A DNA stretch of 64,000 nucleotides from Paraglaciecola mesophila KMM 241. GTDB lineage: Bacteria > Pseudomonadota > Gammaproteobacteria > Enterobacterales > Alteromonadaceae. A program made the translations under genes and the position numbers. Each line of letters starts with the position of its first letter. Position 1 is the stretch's first letter. The notes below the pieces were generated by a model. It searched no databases. It saw only the letters and a program-made list of their open reading frames with translations, and was not told where the DNA came from. Shown here one piece after another: positions 9,518 to 19,141 of the stretch. The stretch is taken from assembly GCF_000315015.1 (NCBI RefSeq), contig NZ_BAEP01000007.1, positions 62,001 through 126,000 of the forward strand, in the 5' to 3' direction.

Positions 9518-11674
9518 TTACACTTTTGTAAGATGGAACAACAAGCTGCTTTGCGGCGTAAGCAAGGGCATTTGCATACCCAATTGCATCAGTAATTCAC
9601 CGCTAAAGACTTGACCGTCAACAGCACTAAGGTGATTAGCAAAACCGAACAAGACAGCCTTAGGCCATTTGTCAGTGTTCTTTATCGGCCAAATGATATC
9701 GAGCTTGTACTGGCTGTTTTTCTCTAAACCTGCAAACTTATATTGATCTGGTAGGGTGGCCGAGCTGCATGCCACTAAACTGTATGAGAACAATGCCTGC
9801 GACTTATCTTTGGCAACAATACCTAGCCCATTCATATACGCTGGAAGTTCTAAGCGGAACAAATCGCCGCTGTGCACTAACGCCCGATGTTGCTTGTATA
9901 AGTCGGTCATGGCTTTGAGCTCGACTTTTTCGGCGTCGGTTAGCTCACGTAAATCCATCTCCATGCCCATGTGACCGAACAAGGTCACTGAAGCACGCAT
10001 TTCCATTGAAACGGTGCGATGGGTAATGTGACACTCTCTTGGGCCTACGTGTGAGCCCATAAGCTCTGAAGGCAAGAAATACGAGAAACCGTTTTGAATT
10101 TTGAGACGCTCAAGTGCGTCGTTAGAATCTGAAGTCCATACGCGGTCAGTGCGCGCCAGTACGCCATAGTCAGCACGACCGCCACCAGATGCACAGCTTT
10201 CAACTTCCACTTGCGGGTGTGTTTCACGAATTTTATCCAGTAAGCGATACACAGCATGTATTTGATTATGACCGCCTGGCTTACCGCTATGGTTGCCTTG
10301 ATGGTTCAAATCGCGGTTCATGTCCCATTTTACGTAGCTAATATCGTATTCAGATAGCAAAGAGTCTAAACGCTCGAACAAATAATCAAATACTTCAGGT
10401 CTAGATAAGTCCAAAACAAGCTGATTACGGCAATCTATTTGCTTACTGATTTCATTGCCCAATACCCACTCAGGGTGCTGGCGGTATAGGTCACTGTCCG
10501 GGTTGACCATTTCTGGTTCGAACCACAAACCAAATTCTAAGCCTTGGGCTTTAACGTGATCAATGACCGGGGTTAATCCCTCTGGGTAAAACTTTTTGTC
10601 TACGTACCAATCGCCTAACCCTGCCTTGTCATCGTTGCGGCCAATAAACCAACCGTCGTCTAACACGAAGCGTTCAGCGCCCATTTCAGCAGCTCTTTCG
10701 GCTAGGTCTTTCAGCGTATCTACGTCGTGGTTGAAGTATATGCCTTCCCAGGTGTTGTAGTGCACTGGGCGAGGCTTATCGTGCACGCTTTGTCGAATAA
10801 TGTGGGTTCGTACGTACTGATGAAACTGCTGAGACAGCACAGACAAGCCTTGGTCAGTGTAGCTAGCAAACAAAGTCGGTGTTTGGTAGCTCTGGTTTTT
10901 ACTCAACACTATTTCGCCTGGAAATAACAACTCGCCCATTTGCACATAAGAGCGGCCATCAGCCATTTTTTCAGCGACGATTTTATGATTGCCGCTCCAG
11001 CCTAAATGGAAACCATAGGCCTCACCTTGGGCTTGATTGGTCGTTTTAGGGTGCAACAATAAAGCTGGGTAGCTGTCGTGTGAGGTTTTACCTCGGCGAT
11101 TTTCGCGCACATAAGAACCAAAGAATTTATCCAGTGAGTGCTGCTGAAACTCACCCGCCCAGTGGCCTTCAAAGCCGATAATTTGATCAAAGTCAGCTGG
11201 GGTCGGAATAGTGGCCGCTGCGCACCAATCAAGCGTAATGGTTTGCTCAGTGATGTTATTTAACGCTGTATCAAACGTGAGTACATCTGTGTCTTGGTCT
11301 AGCTTTATCGTGACAACAACTTCAACACCGCGAGCAGAATCAAGACTGGTTAGGGTGACGCTGTGCTCATTACTCTGAGTCACAGTCTTTAACTTAGGAT
11401 TTGCAGCCCACTGGTCGCTATCGCCATGCAAACTTAGCCCAGGTAACCCGGTAAAGCCTTGTCCAGACGTCGGGGTTACGCATAGGTCAAGTTCAACAAT
11501 TGGAGAAACCGGTGCTTCTTGACGTAAGCGGAGTGCGCGCATCATCTCGCCGGTAGATTGTTCTGACAGTTTAGCGCGCCAATAAATGATCTGTGGCGTT
11601 TCGTACCCGACGTCTAAAATTAGGCTGCTCTTTTGCCCATGCAGGGCAATGAATTGTGCGGCATGTTGCGTCAT
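9518..11674 (-). CDS. Alpha-galactosidase, glycoside hydrolase family 36
   Basis: This 718-residue enzyme has the GH36 three-part layout: an N-terminal beta-sandwich (to about 290), a central TIM barrel (VHYNTWEGIYFNHD, ERFVLDDGWF, FGLWFEPEMVNPDSDLY) and a C-terminal beta domain. The nucleophile Asp is in YVKWDMNRDL (about residue 448) and the acid/base Asp in RVWTSDSNDALERL (about 513), after CASGGGRADYG. It retains configuration and releases galactose from alpha-galactosides such as melibiose, raffinose or galactosylglycerol. No signal peptide is apparent, so it is probably cytoplasmic, acting on imported substrate. It is divergent from a TonB-dependent receptor across 535 bases, suggesting joint regulation of uptake and hydrolysis. 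Confidence 0.95.
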   Translation of the reverse strand: MTQHAAQFIALHGQKSSLILDVGYETPQIIYWRAKLSEQSTGEMMRALRLRQEAPVSPIVELDLCVTPTSGQGFTGLPGLSLHGDSDQWAANPKLKTVTQSNEHSVTLTSLDSARGVEVVVTIKLDQDTDVLTFDTALNNITEQTITLDWCAAATIPTPADFDQIIGFEGHWAGEFQQHSLDKFFGSYVRENRRGKTSHDSYPALLLHPKTTNQAQGEAYGFHLGWSGNHKIVAEKMADGRSYVQMGELLFPGEIVLSKNQSYQTPTLFASYTDQGLSVLSQQFHQYVRTHIIRQSVHDKPRPVHYNTWEGIYFNHDVDTLKDLAERAAEMGAERFVLDDGWFIGRNDDKAGLGDWYVDKKFYPEGLTPVIDHVKAQGLEFGLWFEPEMVNPDSDLYRQHPEWVLGNEISKQIDCRNQLVLDLSRPEVFDYLFERLDSLLSEYDISYVKWDMNRDLNHQGNHSGKPGGHNQIHAVYRLLDKIRETHPQVEVESCASGGGRADYGVLARTDRVWTSDSNDALERLKIQNGFSYFLPSELMGSHVGPRECHITHRTVSMEMRASVTLFGHMGMEMDLRELTDAEKVELKAMTDLYKQHRALVHSGDLFRLELPAYMNGLGIVAKDKSQALFSYSLVACSSATLPDQYKFAGLEKNSQYKLDIIWPIKNTDKWPKAVLFGFANHLSAVDGQVFSGELLMQLGMQMPLLTPQSSLLFHLTKV

Positions 11675-12209
11675 ATAGGGTCCTCAAATTAAGTGATTTT
11701 GTTCATATTAAAGCGAATAAGACATTTTACTCGGTTTTTAAAGCATATAAATAGTATTATTTAACTTCTGGTAACATATTGTGCAGTAAAGGCTGACTTT
11801 TCGATGGCCAATAATAGCGCTAAAGCCCACTGAAATTACGGACTTTGTAAATTTTACCTTTATTTAACCAAAGTCAAAAGCACACTGATAATAAACGACT
11901 ATGCTATTAAAGGTTGTTTTTGATTAAGCCTAAAAACTAGTCTTTTTACATAAGCAACTAGATGAAAAATAACAAGTTTTTCTTTAATTTTGAGCTACCT
12001 TTATAGCGTAGTACAAATAGCGATTTAGACCTTAGTCATGTTGCGCATATGTTGACAAATTGTATTAATACTATTTAACATACATATCAATAGGTGAGCT
12101 GAGTGGCATGATCCTATAGTTATGCGAGTAGTTTGAGTGGAACGGTAAACTTGCAAAGCGCCAAAAAAAGAACACATCATATTAACAGGACACAAACGGG
12201 GCACATCCC
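11675..12209. other. Divergent intergenic region between GH36 and TonB-dependent receptor
   Basis: These 535 bases are AT-rich and carry no convincing gene. They must hold the promoters of both divergent genes. A sigma-70-like promoter for the receptor is listed separately. I see no strong long palindrome that would mark an obvious operator, and no regulator gene lies next to the locus. Confidence 0.6.
12052..12081 (+). promoter_or_regulatory. Candidate sigma-70 promoter of the TonB-dependent receptor
   Basis: A perfect TTGACA (12052-12057) is followed after 18 bases by TAACAT (4 of 6 matches to TATAAT). It lies about 130 bases before the receptor start codon, leaving a long leader. The -10 element is imperfect. 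Confidence 0.4.
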
Positions 12210-14969
12210 ATGAAAAAATCATACATTTGGTCGGCAGTAAAAACCGCCCTATTAGTACCTACTGTTGCTGGTTTATCTATGCAAGCAACAGCACAAGAAG
12301 CAAGCGACGACAGCAACCTTGAAGTGATTCAAGTGCGCGGGATTGTAAGCAGTTTAAAACGCGCCATGTCTGACAAAAAAGAAGCACTTATTGTTTCTGA
12401 TGGCATTGCAGCTGAAGATTTGGGTAAATTCCCAGATTTGAACGTTGCTGAATCTTTGCAGCGGATCACGGGTGTTTCAATTGACCGTAGTGGTGGTGAA
12501 GGCCAAGCTGTTACAGTTCGTGGTTTCGGTCCACAATTTAACACGGTACTGGTAAATGGACGTCAACTAGCCACTGACAGTGGTGGTCGTGAGTTTAACT
12601 TTGACGTTCTTGCGGCAGATCAAATCACTGGCGCTGACGTTTATAAAAGTACACGTGCAGATCTTCAAGAAGGTGGCATTGGTGCAACAATCAATGTTTC
12701 AACTGCGCGCCCGTTTGATTACGAAGGTTTCCAACTTATTGGTTCTGTAAAAGGTATGTACGAAACCCTTTCAGAAGAAACTTCTCCCTCAGCCTCTTTC
12801 CTAGTTAGTAATACATTTAACGACGACAAAATGGGTGTGTTATTAGCCGTTTCTCGTCAAGAGCGTGATATCCAAATTAACACAGTTGGCACTGCCGGCT
12901 GGCGCCCTGGCCAAACAATTTCTAATCGTAATGACGGTGTGTTGTTAACCAATGCCTATATACCTCGTAATTGGGATCAGGCCGTTGACCAGCAAGAGCG
13001 TACGCGTACTAATGCCAGTTTAGTTTTCCAATTCGCACCATCAGATGAAGTGAACATTACCCTTGATGGTTTTGTGTCTAAGTTCGAAGTAGATTCACAA
13101 GTTACCGATTTAGCGGCTTGGTTTGAACCTGACCGCGTAGGCAGCGCAACTATCGATCAAGCAACGGGTACTTTGCTGACGTTTGATCAGCAAATTGGTC
13201 TACACGGCGGCAGCGGTGACCCAGCGTCTGACTTCGTATCTTATACACGTAACTCACGTGATTCACAGAGCGATGGTTTTGGCTTAAACGTTGAGTGGGA
13301 CATTACTCCTCAACTTAAAGGCACATTCGATGTATCTACTTCATCTGCCGAAAACGATCGTGCCGGTAAAGACCGTTTCAACGTTGTGGGTATTATCAAC
13401 AACTACGCATTCGATGGTACAAGCAGCGTCCCGATAGTGTCTCATGAAGGGTTTGGTGGTGATTCGCTACCTGATGCGAGTCGTGCGCGTTTACACTACA
13501 ACGAAAAAGGCCAGGCATTTACTGACGAAGATGAAATCAACGAATTTAAAGCTGACTTTGTTTACCTAGCGGATTCAGACGTTTTCCAAAAAGCGCAATT
13601 TGGTATTTACCGTCAAGAGCGTGAAAAATCAGCGTTCCAGATTTATGGTAATCAATGTGCATTCTGTGGTTACGGTACTGAAGCGCCTATCGATACTATC
13701 GGTTTCGAACCTTTTACCGCTAAAAACTTTTTCCCTGGTTACCCTGAAACCTTCTATACCTATGACGGTGATGCGTATATAGATTTCCTTGCCGCATCGG
13801 GTAATCCAATAGTAACCACGCTGCAGAATAACCGTTATACCATCAACGAAGATGTGACTAGCTTGTACTTGGACTTCACGTTTATGTATGACATCGGTGA
13901 TATGCCATTGGCAGTCAACGTAGGCGCACGTTACGCTGAAACAGACATTCAAGTTGCTGCAGTGCAGAGCTTTATTAAAGATGTTGTTCCAACCTCGGAT
14001 TTAACCTTGTTTGCGAACGAATTTGGTCCTGCTACCGACATTCAGCAAGGCGACAGCTACTCAAATCTATTACCTAGCGTTAACGTGAAGTTAGACTTAA
14101 CAGACGAAATGGTTTTACGTTTCTCTGTTTATGATTCAATGACGCGCCCAACTATGTCTCAATTGTCACCTGCTACTACATTCAATGAGCCTCGTCGTCA
14201 GAACTTAACTGCAAGTGGTGGTAACCCGTCGCTTAAGCCGTTTACCTCTGAGAACTGGGATTTATCATTCGAATGGTATTACGCTGACGCAAGTTACTTC
14301 ACCTTTGCTGTGTTCAGTAAAGAAGTGGAAGACTTCATCGTGAGCTTGACTGGCGAAGAGACATTTACTTTCTCTGACCGCACAGCTGCTGATGGCTTCA
14401 GATGTAATAACGACTCTGGCGATAATTTATGTGCAGTAGGTCTAGCCCTAGACTCAACTCGCCCTGACTATGATGTTGTTGCAAACACTGAAGAATTGAA
14501 CGGTGCAAGTGAAGTGTATACCGTTAGTCGTCCGCAAAATACAGAAACAACCAAAGTAACAGGCTACGAAGTTGCAGTAACTCACGTATTCGAAAATGGC
14601 TTTGGTGTCATGGCAAACGCCACTGTGGTTAACGCTGATACTGACTTCTTGGAAGGTTTAGGCGACTCACAAAACTTAGTTGTGTTCTATGAGCAAGACA
14701 ACTGGCAAGCACGTATAGCATTTAACAACCGTGAAGCATTCTTACGTAACGTTGACAATGGTTTTAACGGCGAGCCTGTTAATACTCAAACCTTCGGTCA
14801 ATGGGATGTGAGTGCAAGTTATGACATCAACGAGAACTTCACAGTATTCGTTGAAGGTATTAACGTAACGGAAGAAGAGCTAGTGCAAACTGGCCGTTTC
14901 GACAACCAAGTTTACTCGGTTGAAGATAACGGTGCTCGCTATGCAGTGGGTGTACGCGCCAAGTTCTAA
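12210..14969 (+). CDS. TonB-dependent outer-membrane receptor
   Basis: This 919-residue protein has a signal peptide ending at MQATAQEA, a Ton-box-like segment (NLEVIQVRGIVSSLKRAMSDKK), a plug domain (LGKFPDLNVAESLQRITGVSIDR; GEGQAVTVRGFGPQFNTVLVNGR) and a long beta-barrel ending in the aromatic residue F (ARYAVGVRAKF), as needed for BAM insertion. The GIVSSLKRAM and LGKFPDLNVAESL style is that of the proteobacterial carbohydrate-type receptors common in Alteromonas, Caulobacter and Xanthomonas. It probably imports an oligosaccharide or glycoside using the proton motive force via TonB-ExbBD. Its neighbours (GH36, SapC, halogenase family, SSS symporter) suggest an alpha-galactoside ligand, which is inference. 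Confidence 0.93.
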   Translation: MKKSYIWSAVKTALLVPTVAGLSMQATAQEASDDSNLEVIQVRGIVSSLKRAMSDKKEALIVSDGIAAEDLGKFPDLNVAESLQRITGVSIDRSGGEGQAVTVRGFGPQFNTVLVNGRQLATDSGGREFNFDVLAADQITGADVYKSTRADLQEGGIGATINVSTARPFDYEGFQLIGSVKGMYETLSEETSPSASFLVSNTFNDDKMGVLLAVSRQERDIQINTVGTAGWRPGQTISNRNDGVLLTNAYIPRNWDQAVDQQERTRTNASLVFQFAPSDEVNITLDGFVSKFEVDSQVTDLAAWFEPDRVGSATIDQATGTLLTFDQQIGLHGGSGDPASDFVSYTRNSRDSQSDGFGLNVEWDITPQLKGTFDVSTSSAENDRAGKDRFNVVGIINNYAFDGTSSVPIVSHEGFGGDSLPDASRARLHYNEKGQAFTDEDEINEFKADFVYLADSDVFQKAQFGIYRQEREKSAFQIYGNQCAFCGYGTEAPIDTIGFEPFTAKNFFPGYPETFYTYDGDAYIDFLAASGNPIVTTLQNNRYTINEDVTSLYLDFTFMYDIGDMPLAVNVGARYAETDIQVAAVQSFIKDVVPTSDLTLFANEFGPATDIQQGDSYSNLLPSVNVKLDLTDEMVLRFSVYDSMTRPTMSQLSPATTFNEPRRQNLTASGGNPSLKPFTSENWDLSFEWYYADASYFTFAVFSKEVEDFIVSLTGEETFTFSDRTAADGFRCNNDSGDNLCAVGLALDSTRPDYDVVANTEELNGASEVYTVSRPQNTETTKVTGYEVAVTHVFENGFGVMANATVVNADTDFLEGLGDSQNLVVFYEQDNWQARIAFNNREAFLRNVDNGFNGEPVNTQTFGQWDVSASYDINENFTVFVEGINVTEEELVQTGRFDNQVYSVEDNGARYAVGVRAKF

Positions 14970-15001
14970 GATTGTTATAAATATAAGCTTGTTACAAATA
15001 A

Positions 15002-15030
15002 GCGCAGCATGTGATTACATGTTGCGCGTA
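15002..15030 (+). other. Stable hairpin after the TonB-dependent receptor
   Basis: GCGCAGCATGT and ACATGTTGCGC pair (one G-T) around a GATT loop. No T run follows, so alone it is a 3'-end-stabilising hairpin rather than a terminator; a terminator lies just downstream. Confidence 0.5.
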
Positions 15031-15044
15031 TCTGATGACAACAT

Positions 15045-15076
15045 CATGGCTCGCCAGTATAAAGCGGGCCATTTTT
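15045..15076 (+). terminator. Terminator between the receptor and halogenase-family genes
   Basis: ATGGCTCGC, a short loop and GCGGGCCAT followed by five T form a rho-independent terminator about 75 bases after the receptor stop, separating it from the downstream operon. Confidence 0.75.
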
Positions 15077-15242
15077 CCTATAAAATAACACGTTAAATAG
15101 TTTACCCCGTAAAGGATGTCAGGCTTTATCAGGTAAGTTATTTACTGGCGATTTTAGTGTTAAACCCTTACTTAGATTGAAAACAATGCTGGAGTGAAAC
15201 ACGCAATGCTCCACACTCGTTACTACGCGGAATAACTCATTC

Positions 15243-16769
15243 ATGTCAAAGGCTGTTAAGAAAATTGTCATCGTTGGTGGCGGCACGGCAGGCTGGTTAA
15301 CAGCTGCTATCGTAGCCGCGCAGCATAAAACAGATGATAACAACGGTTTACAGATCGTATTGGTTGAATCTTCTGATATACCCACCATTGGAGTAGGCGA
15401 GGGCACTTGGCCCACCATGAAGAACACCTTGCAGCAAATAGGTCTAAAAGAAAGCGAGGTTTTTGCTCGTTGTCACGCGGGATTTAAGCAAGGTGGTAAA
15501 TTTGTTGATTGGGTGCACGGCAACGGCGATTTTTATTATCACCCCTTTACTGTTCCTCTTGGCTATGGGCGTATAGATTTAGCGCCTTATGTGGAAAAAA
15601 TTGAAAACTACGCCGTAGAGTCTAACTTTCAACATCACATCTGCGAAGCCGGACTAGCGCCGCGTTCAATGGCTGAGGCCGAATACAAAGGTCAATGTAA
15701 TTACGCGTATCACCTTGATGCGGGTGAGTTTGCTGAAGTACTCAAAGAACACTGTAAAAACAACCTCAACGTGACTCAAATCATCGGCACAGTTGATAAA
15801 GTAAATTTGAGCGACGATGGTGCTATTGCCTCTATTACCCTCAAAAGCGATGAGCAAATCGACGGCGATTTATTCGTTGATTGCACCGGCTTTGCTTCTT
15901 TACTCTTAGGCCAAGCGTTAGAAGTCCCTTTCATCTGTGCTGATAAAGTGCTCTTTAACGATTCAGCCATTGCTTTGCACATGCCTTATGATGATGCTAC
16001 TAGCCCGATTGCCACGCACACGATAGCAACGGGGCAAAATGCAGGTTGGATCTGGGACATCGGCCTAACCCATAGACGCGGCGTGGGCCATGTTTACTCT
16101 AGTCAGTATTTATCTGATGATGAAGCCGAAGCGAATTTACGCCGTTATCTAGGCTCCGGATCTGACGATATTCCAGTACGTAAAATTGGTTTTAAATCTG
16201 GTCATCGAGCGCAAGTGTGGAAGAAAAACTGCGTAGCGGTTGGTATGGCAGCGGGTTTCGTTGAACCGTTAGAGGCCACGGCCATTATGTTAGTTGAAAT
16301 ATCCGCTCGTTTTATTGCGGATAATATCCCACCTGATACCAGTTTGACGCCAATAATCGAAAAGCGATTTAATCAACAAATGGCCTATCGTTGGTCGCGA
16401 ATTATCGACTTTCTTAAATTGCACTACATGCTAACTAAGCGCCCTGAACCTTATTGGCAGGCGCATACCGATCCCGATTCTATACCAGAGTCATTGCAAG
16501 AAGATTTAGCTCTTTGGAAGTTTCGAGGGCCTATAACGGCCGACTTTGACGCCGCTATAGAGTTATTCCCCGCTGCCAGTTATCAATATGTATTGTACGG
16601 CATGGGCTTCAAGCCAGATTTTAGTCGTCAACCCCATCTTTATAATGAGCAAGCGAACGCGCAAAAAATTATTCATCGTAATCAGCAGCTTACTCAGCAG
16701 TTGTTGCAAACGCTTCCTCCACATAGAGAATACATAGAGCGGTGGTTAAGCACCCAGAGTATGAGATAA
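15243..16769 (+). CDS. Flavin-dependent tryptophan-halogenase family protein
   Basis: A 508-residue member of the flavin-dependent halogenase family (PF04820). The FAD-binding GxGxxG variant is in IVIVGGGTAGWLTAAIVA (about 8-25), and IGVGEGTWPTMKNTL follows. Lys86 in FKQGGKFVDW aligns by eye with the catalytic Lys79 of PrnA/RebH. The family motif WxWxIP is altered to GWIWDIGL. VGMAAGFVEPLEATAI, the second flavin motif, is intact. Characterised enzymes use FADH2, O2 and halide to halogenate indoles, and need a separate flavin reductase. Here it sits with a TonB receptor and SapC, a context recurrent in marine bacteria where its substrate is unknown. The SapC gene starts two bases after its stop. 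Confidence 0.88.
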   Translation: MSKAVKKIVIVGGGTAGWLTAAIVAAQHKTDDNNGLQIVLVESSDIPTIGVGEGTWPTMKNTLQQIGLKESEVFARCHAGFKQGGKFVDWVHGNGDFYYHPFTVPLGYGRIDLAPYVEKIENYAVESNFQHHICEAGLAPRSMAEAEYKGQCNYAYHLDAGEFAEVLKEHCKNNLNVTQIIGTVDKVNLSDDGAIASITLKSDEQIDGDLFVDCTGFASLLLGQALEVPFICADKVLFNDSAIALHMPYDDATSPIATHTIATGQNAGWIWDIGLTHRRGVGHVYSSQYLSDDEAEANLRRYLGSGSDDIPVRKIGFKSGHRAQVWKKNCVAVGMAAGFVEPLEATAIMLVEISARFIADNIPPDTSLTPIIEKRFNQQMAYRWSRIIDFLKLHYMLTKRPEPYWQAHTDPDSIPESLQEDLALWKFRGPITADFDAAIELFPAASYQYVLYGMGFKPDFSRQPHLYNEQANAQKIIHRNQQLTQQLLQTLPPHREYIERWLSTQSMR

Positions 16770-16771
16770 CC

Positions 16772-17536
16772 ATGAGTACACTTGTCGAATTAAGTAATAC
16801 CGTACACAAGGATTTAAAGCTTAAAGAAAATAGCCTGGCGCAATTTGCCGCTAGCCAGCAAATAATGCGTCTTCGGGTGCCTGAAGTAGGCAAAGCTGCA
16901 ACTAATTTCCCACTGTTTTTCTCACGTAATCAGCAAGATGGCAGTTGGGTGTTATCAGCGCTTAGCAGTTTTGAGCCGATGCAAAATTTGTTTGTTGAGG
17001 AAGGGCATTGGAACGCGATTTATCAACCCATCAGTTTGCAAACGTTTCCGTTTTATTTGATGCAATCTCCCAAGGTGGAAAATAGCTACACCATCGGCAT
17101 ATTGGAGAACAGTGAAGCTTTCTCTACAGAAACGGGTGAAGCCATATTCGATAGTGCGGGCAGAGCATCCTTGTATCTCACTAAAGCGAAAAATTTATTA
17201 GAAGCAAGTATCAAACAAGACATAGACACCTATCGCTTTACTCAAGAAGTCGAAGCGTTGGGTCTTGTTAAAACCATTGATCTGCAATTAGTTTTTGAAG
17301 ATGGCAATACACAGAATATCGCAGGTTTGTGCACCATTGATGAGGACAAATTACAGAGTCTACCTGCTGAGAAAATGACTGCGCTAAATGATAGTGGCTA
17401 CTTAATTGCTATTCATGCCATGTTGCTGTCGATTTATCAGTTAAATCTATTACTTAGAAAGCACAACGAACGTAATACTCAAAATAAGATCACTCAACTT
17501 AAAATTGAAGTAGCAAAAGACAGAGTGGCATCTTAA
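16772..17536 (+). CDS. SapC family protein, copy 1
   Basis: This 254-residue protein belongs to the SapC family (PF07277), named after a Campylobacter S-layer locus but with no defined biochemical role. Family-type features: NFPLFFSRNQQDGSWVLSALSSFEPMQNLFVEEGHWNAIYQP..LQTFPF in the first half, and a C-terminal segment with LNDSGYLIAIHAMLLSIYQLNLLLRKHN. No signal peptide or membrane helix is clear, so it should be cytoplasmic. ATG at 16772 follows the halogenase stop by two bases; a longer frame from 16742 would overlap that gene and lacks family sequence. Tight coupling implies a joint role with the halogenase-family enzyme. Confidence 0.82.
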   Translation: MSTLVELSNTVHKDLKLKENSLAQFAASQQIMRLRVPEVGKAATNFPLFFSRNQQDGSWVLSALSSFEPMQNLFVEEGHWNAIYQPISLQTFPFYLMQSPKVENSYTIGILENSEAFSTETGEAIFDSAGRASLYLTKAKNLLEASIKQDIDTYRFTQEVEALGLVKTIDLQLVFEDGNTQNIAGLCTIDEDKLQSLPAEKMTALNDSGYLIAIHAMLLSIYQLNLLLRKHNERNTQNKITQLKIEVAKDRVAS

Positions 17537-17648
17537 CCCTTTAAACTTGTTCAGACTTTGCCACATTTCTGGGTGGTATATAACTGAATTATTAAGCACA
17601 TAAATAGCAATCAAAGTGCGCACAGCATGATTGCAGAGGAAATATCAG

Positions 17649-19109
17649 ATGTCAGAAAATATGGTTCAAGCGGCGGTATTCGCACTGGTTACAGGCATTA
17701 TTGGCTTGCTAACGTATTTAAAGTGCCGTGGACATGGACATAACCAGCAAAGCCAAAACAAAGAGTACTTCTTAGCGGGTGGAGGATTAACGTGGATGTT
17801 CGTTGCGGGCTCTATCACGTTAACTAACTTAAGTACCGACCAACTTGTTGGCATGAACGGCAACCAAATGGCTTTGCTTGCATGGTGGGAATTTGCGGCG
17901 GTTATTGGTTTGATTATTCTGGCTAAAGTGTTTATTCCAATTTACTACAAATACAATTGTACGACGACCACAGAATTGTTGGAAAAGCGCTATAAAAACA
18001 AGCATATACGCGCGGTTATCGGTATGTTGTTTTTCTTGGGTAACGCTTTGATATACATGCCAGCGGTCATTTATTCCGGCTCGTTGTTCATGCAAACCAT
18101 GTTCAACGTGGACATTCCACTCATGTATATCGCTATTGCTTTTGCTGCGCTTGGTGCGGTGTATGCTATTTTCGGCGGTTTACGCGCGGTGGCGGTATCA
18201 GACACTTATTCCGGCGTATTGCTATTGAGCATGGCCGTGTTGGTGGTTTTCTTGTCCCTTGCTGCTATCGACTTCGACTTTACAGGTATTCCTGCTGAGC
18301 GCTTGACCTTAGTGGGCGGTCCTGACTCGCCTTTACCTTGGCCAACACTGCTTACTGGCATGATATTTATTCAAATGTATTACTGGGGCACTAATCAAAC
18401 GATTACCCAGCGTGCTATGGCTGCACCAAATGTAAAAGAAGCGCAAAAAGGTGTGTTCGCAGCAGCCGCAATTCGAATCCTCATCGTTCCTGCAATTATC
18501 GTTCTACCTGGTATTGTGTCATTCAAATTGTACGGCGATATTGGTGATGCTGCTTATGGCAGAATTGTAGGAGACGTGATGCCACTGTGGCTAACTGGCG
18601 TGTTTGCAGCGGCAATGGCAGCGGCTGTACTTTCAACTTACAACAGTTTATTGAACTCAGCGACGGCTTTATACGTATGTGATATCCATGAGGCATACGT
18701 TAACGATAACCCTAACGTAGTGCGCTTAAGCGGTTGGGTAACGGCTATGTTGACAATATTGTCGCTGGTATTGGTACCGATTTATCAGCAAGCCGACAGT
18801 ATTATTAACTTGTTGCAACAGTTAAATGGTTTATTAAGTATGCCAATATTGTCAATATTCGTGGTGGGACTGGTGTTCAAAGATGTCGATGCAAGAGCGG
18901 GCATTGCAGCTGTGATTTTCGGCGTATTGCTATACGGATCATTGACTTTCGATTTCTCGCCTGTGTATACAACGTTGCATTACATCCATCTTATGCCAAT
19001 CACTTTAGTGTCATGCATCAGCTTCGCATTGTTCATTAATCGTTTTGTATTAGGACAACGAGCAAAATTAGCTTGGGGCAGTAACGACGGCCTCGAAGCA
19101 GCAGAATAA
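17649..19109 (+). CDS. Sodium:solute symporter (SSS family)
   Basis: A 486-residue inner-membrane symporter with about 13-14 hydrophobic helices. Family marks include EYFLAGGGLTWMFVAGSITLTNLSTDQLVGMNG near the N-terminus, the GLRAVAVSDTYSGVLLL segment, YYWGTNQTITQRAMAA and STYNSLLNSATALYVCDI. SSS proteins (SglT, PutP, NanT relatives) couple Na+ to uptake of sugars, amino acids, polyols or organic acids; the WGTNQ-x-x-Q-R-A-x-A motif is typical of the sugar and polyol branch. ATG at 17649 is chosen because AGAGGA lies eight bases upstream; a TTG at 17631 would add six residues. It follows sapC by 112 bases and precedes the GlpD-like gene by 32. Confidence 0.9.
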   Translation: MSENMVQAAVFALVTGIIGLLTYLKCRGHGHNQQSQNKEYFLAGGGLTWMFVAGSITLTNLSTDQLVGMNGNQMALLAWWEFAAVIGLIILAKVFIPIYYKYNCTTTTELLEKRYKNKHIRAVIGMLFFLGNALIYMPAVIYSGSLFMQTMFNVDIPLMYIAIAFAALGAVYAIFGGLRAVAVSDTYSGVLLLSMAVLVVFLSLAAIDFDFTGIPAERLTLVGGPDSPLPWPTLLTGMIFIQMYYWGTNQTITQRAMAAPNVKEAQKGVFAAAAIRILIVPAIIVLPGIVSFKLYGDIGDAAYGRIVGDVMPLWLTGVFAAAMAAAVLSTYNSLLNSATALYVCDIHEAYVNDNPNVVRLSGWVTAMLTILSLVLVPIYQQADSIINLLQQLNGLLSMPILSIFVVGLVFKDVDARAGIAAVIFGVLLYGSLTFDFSPVYTTLHYIHLMPITLVSCISFALFINRFVLGQRAKLAWGSNDGLEAAE

Positions 19110-19141
19110 CGTTTAAACTACATTTAATTATCGGAAGAGAC

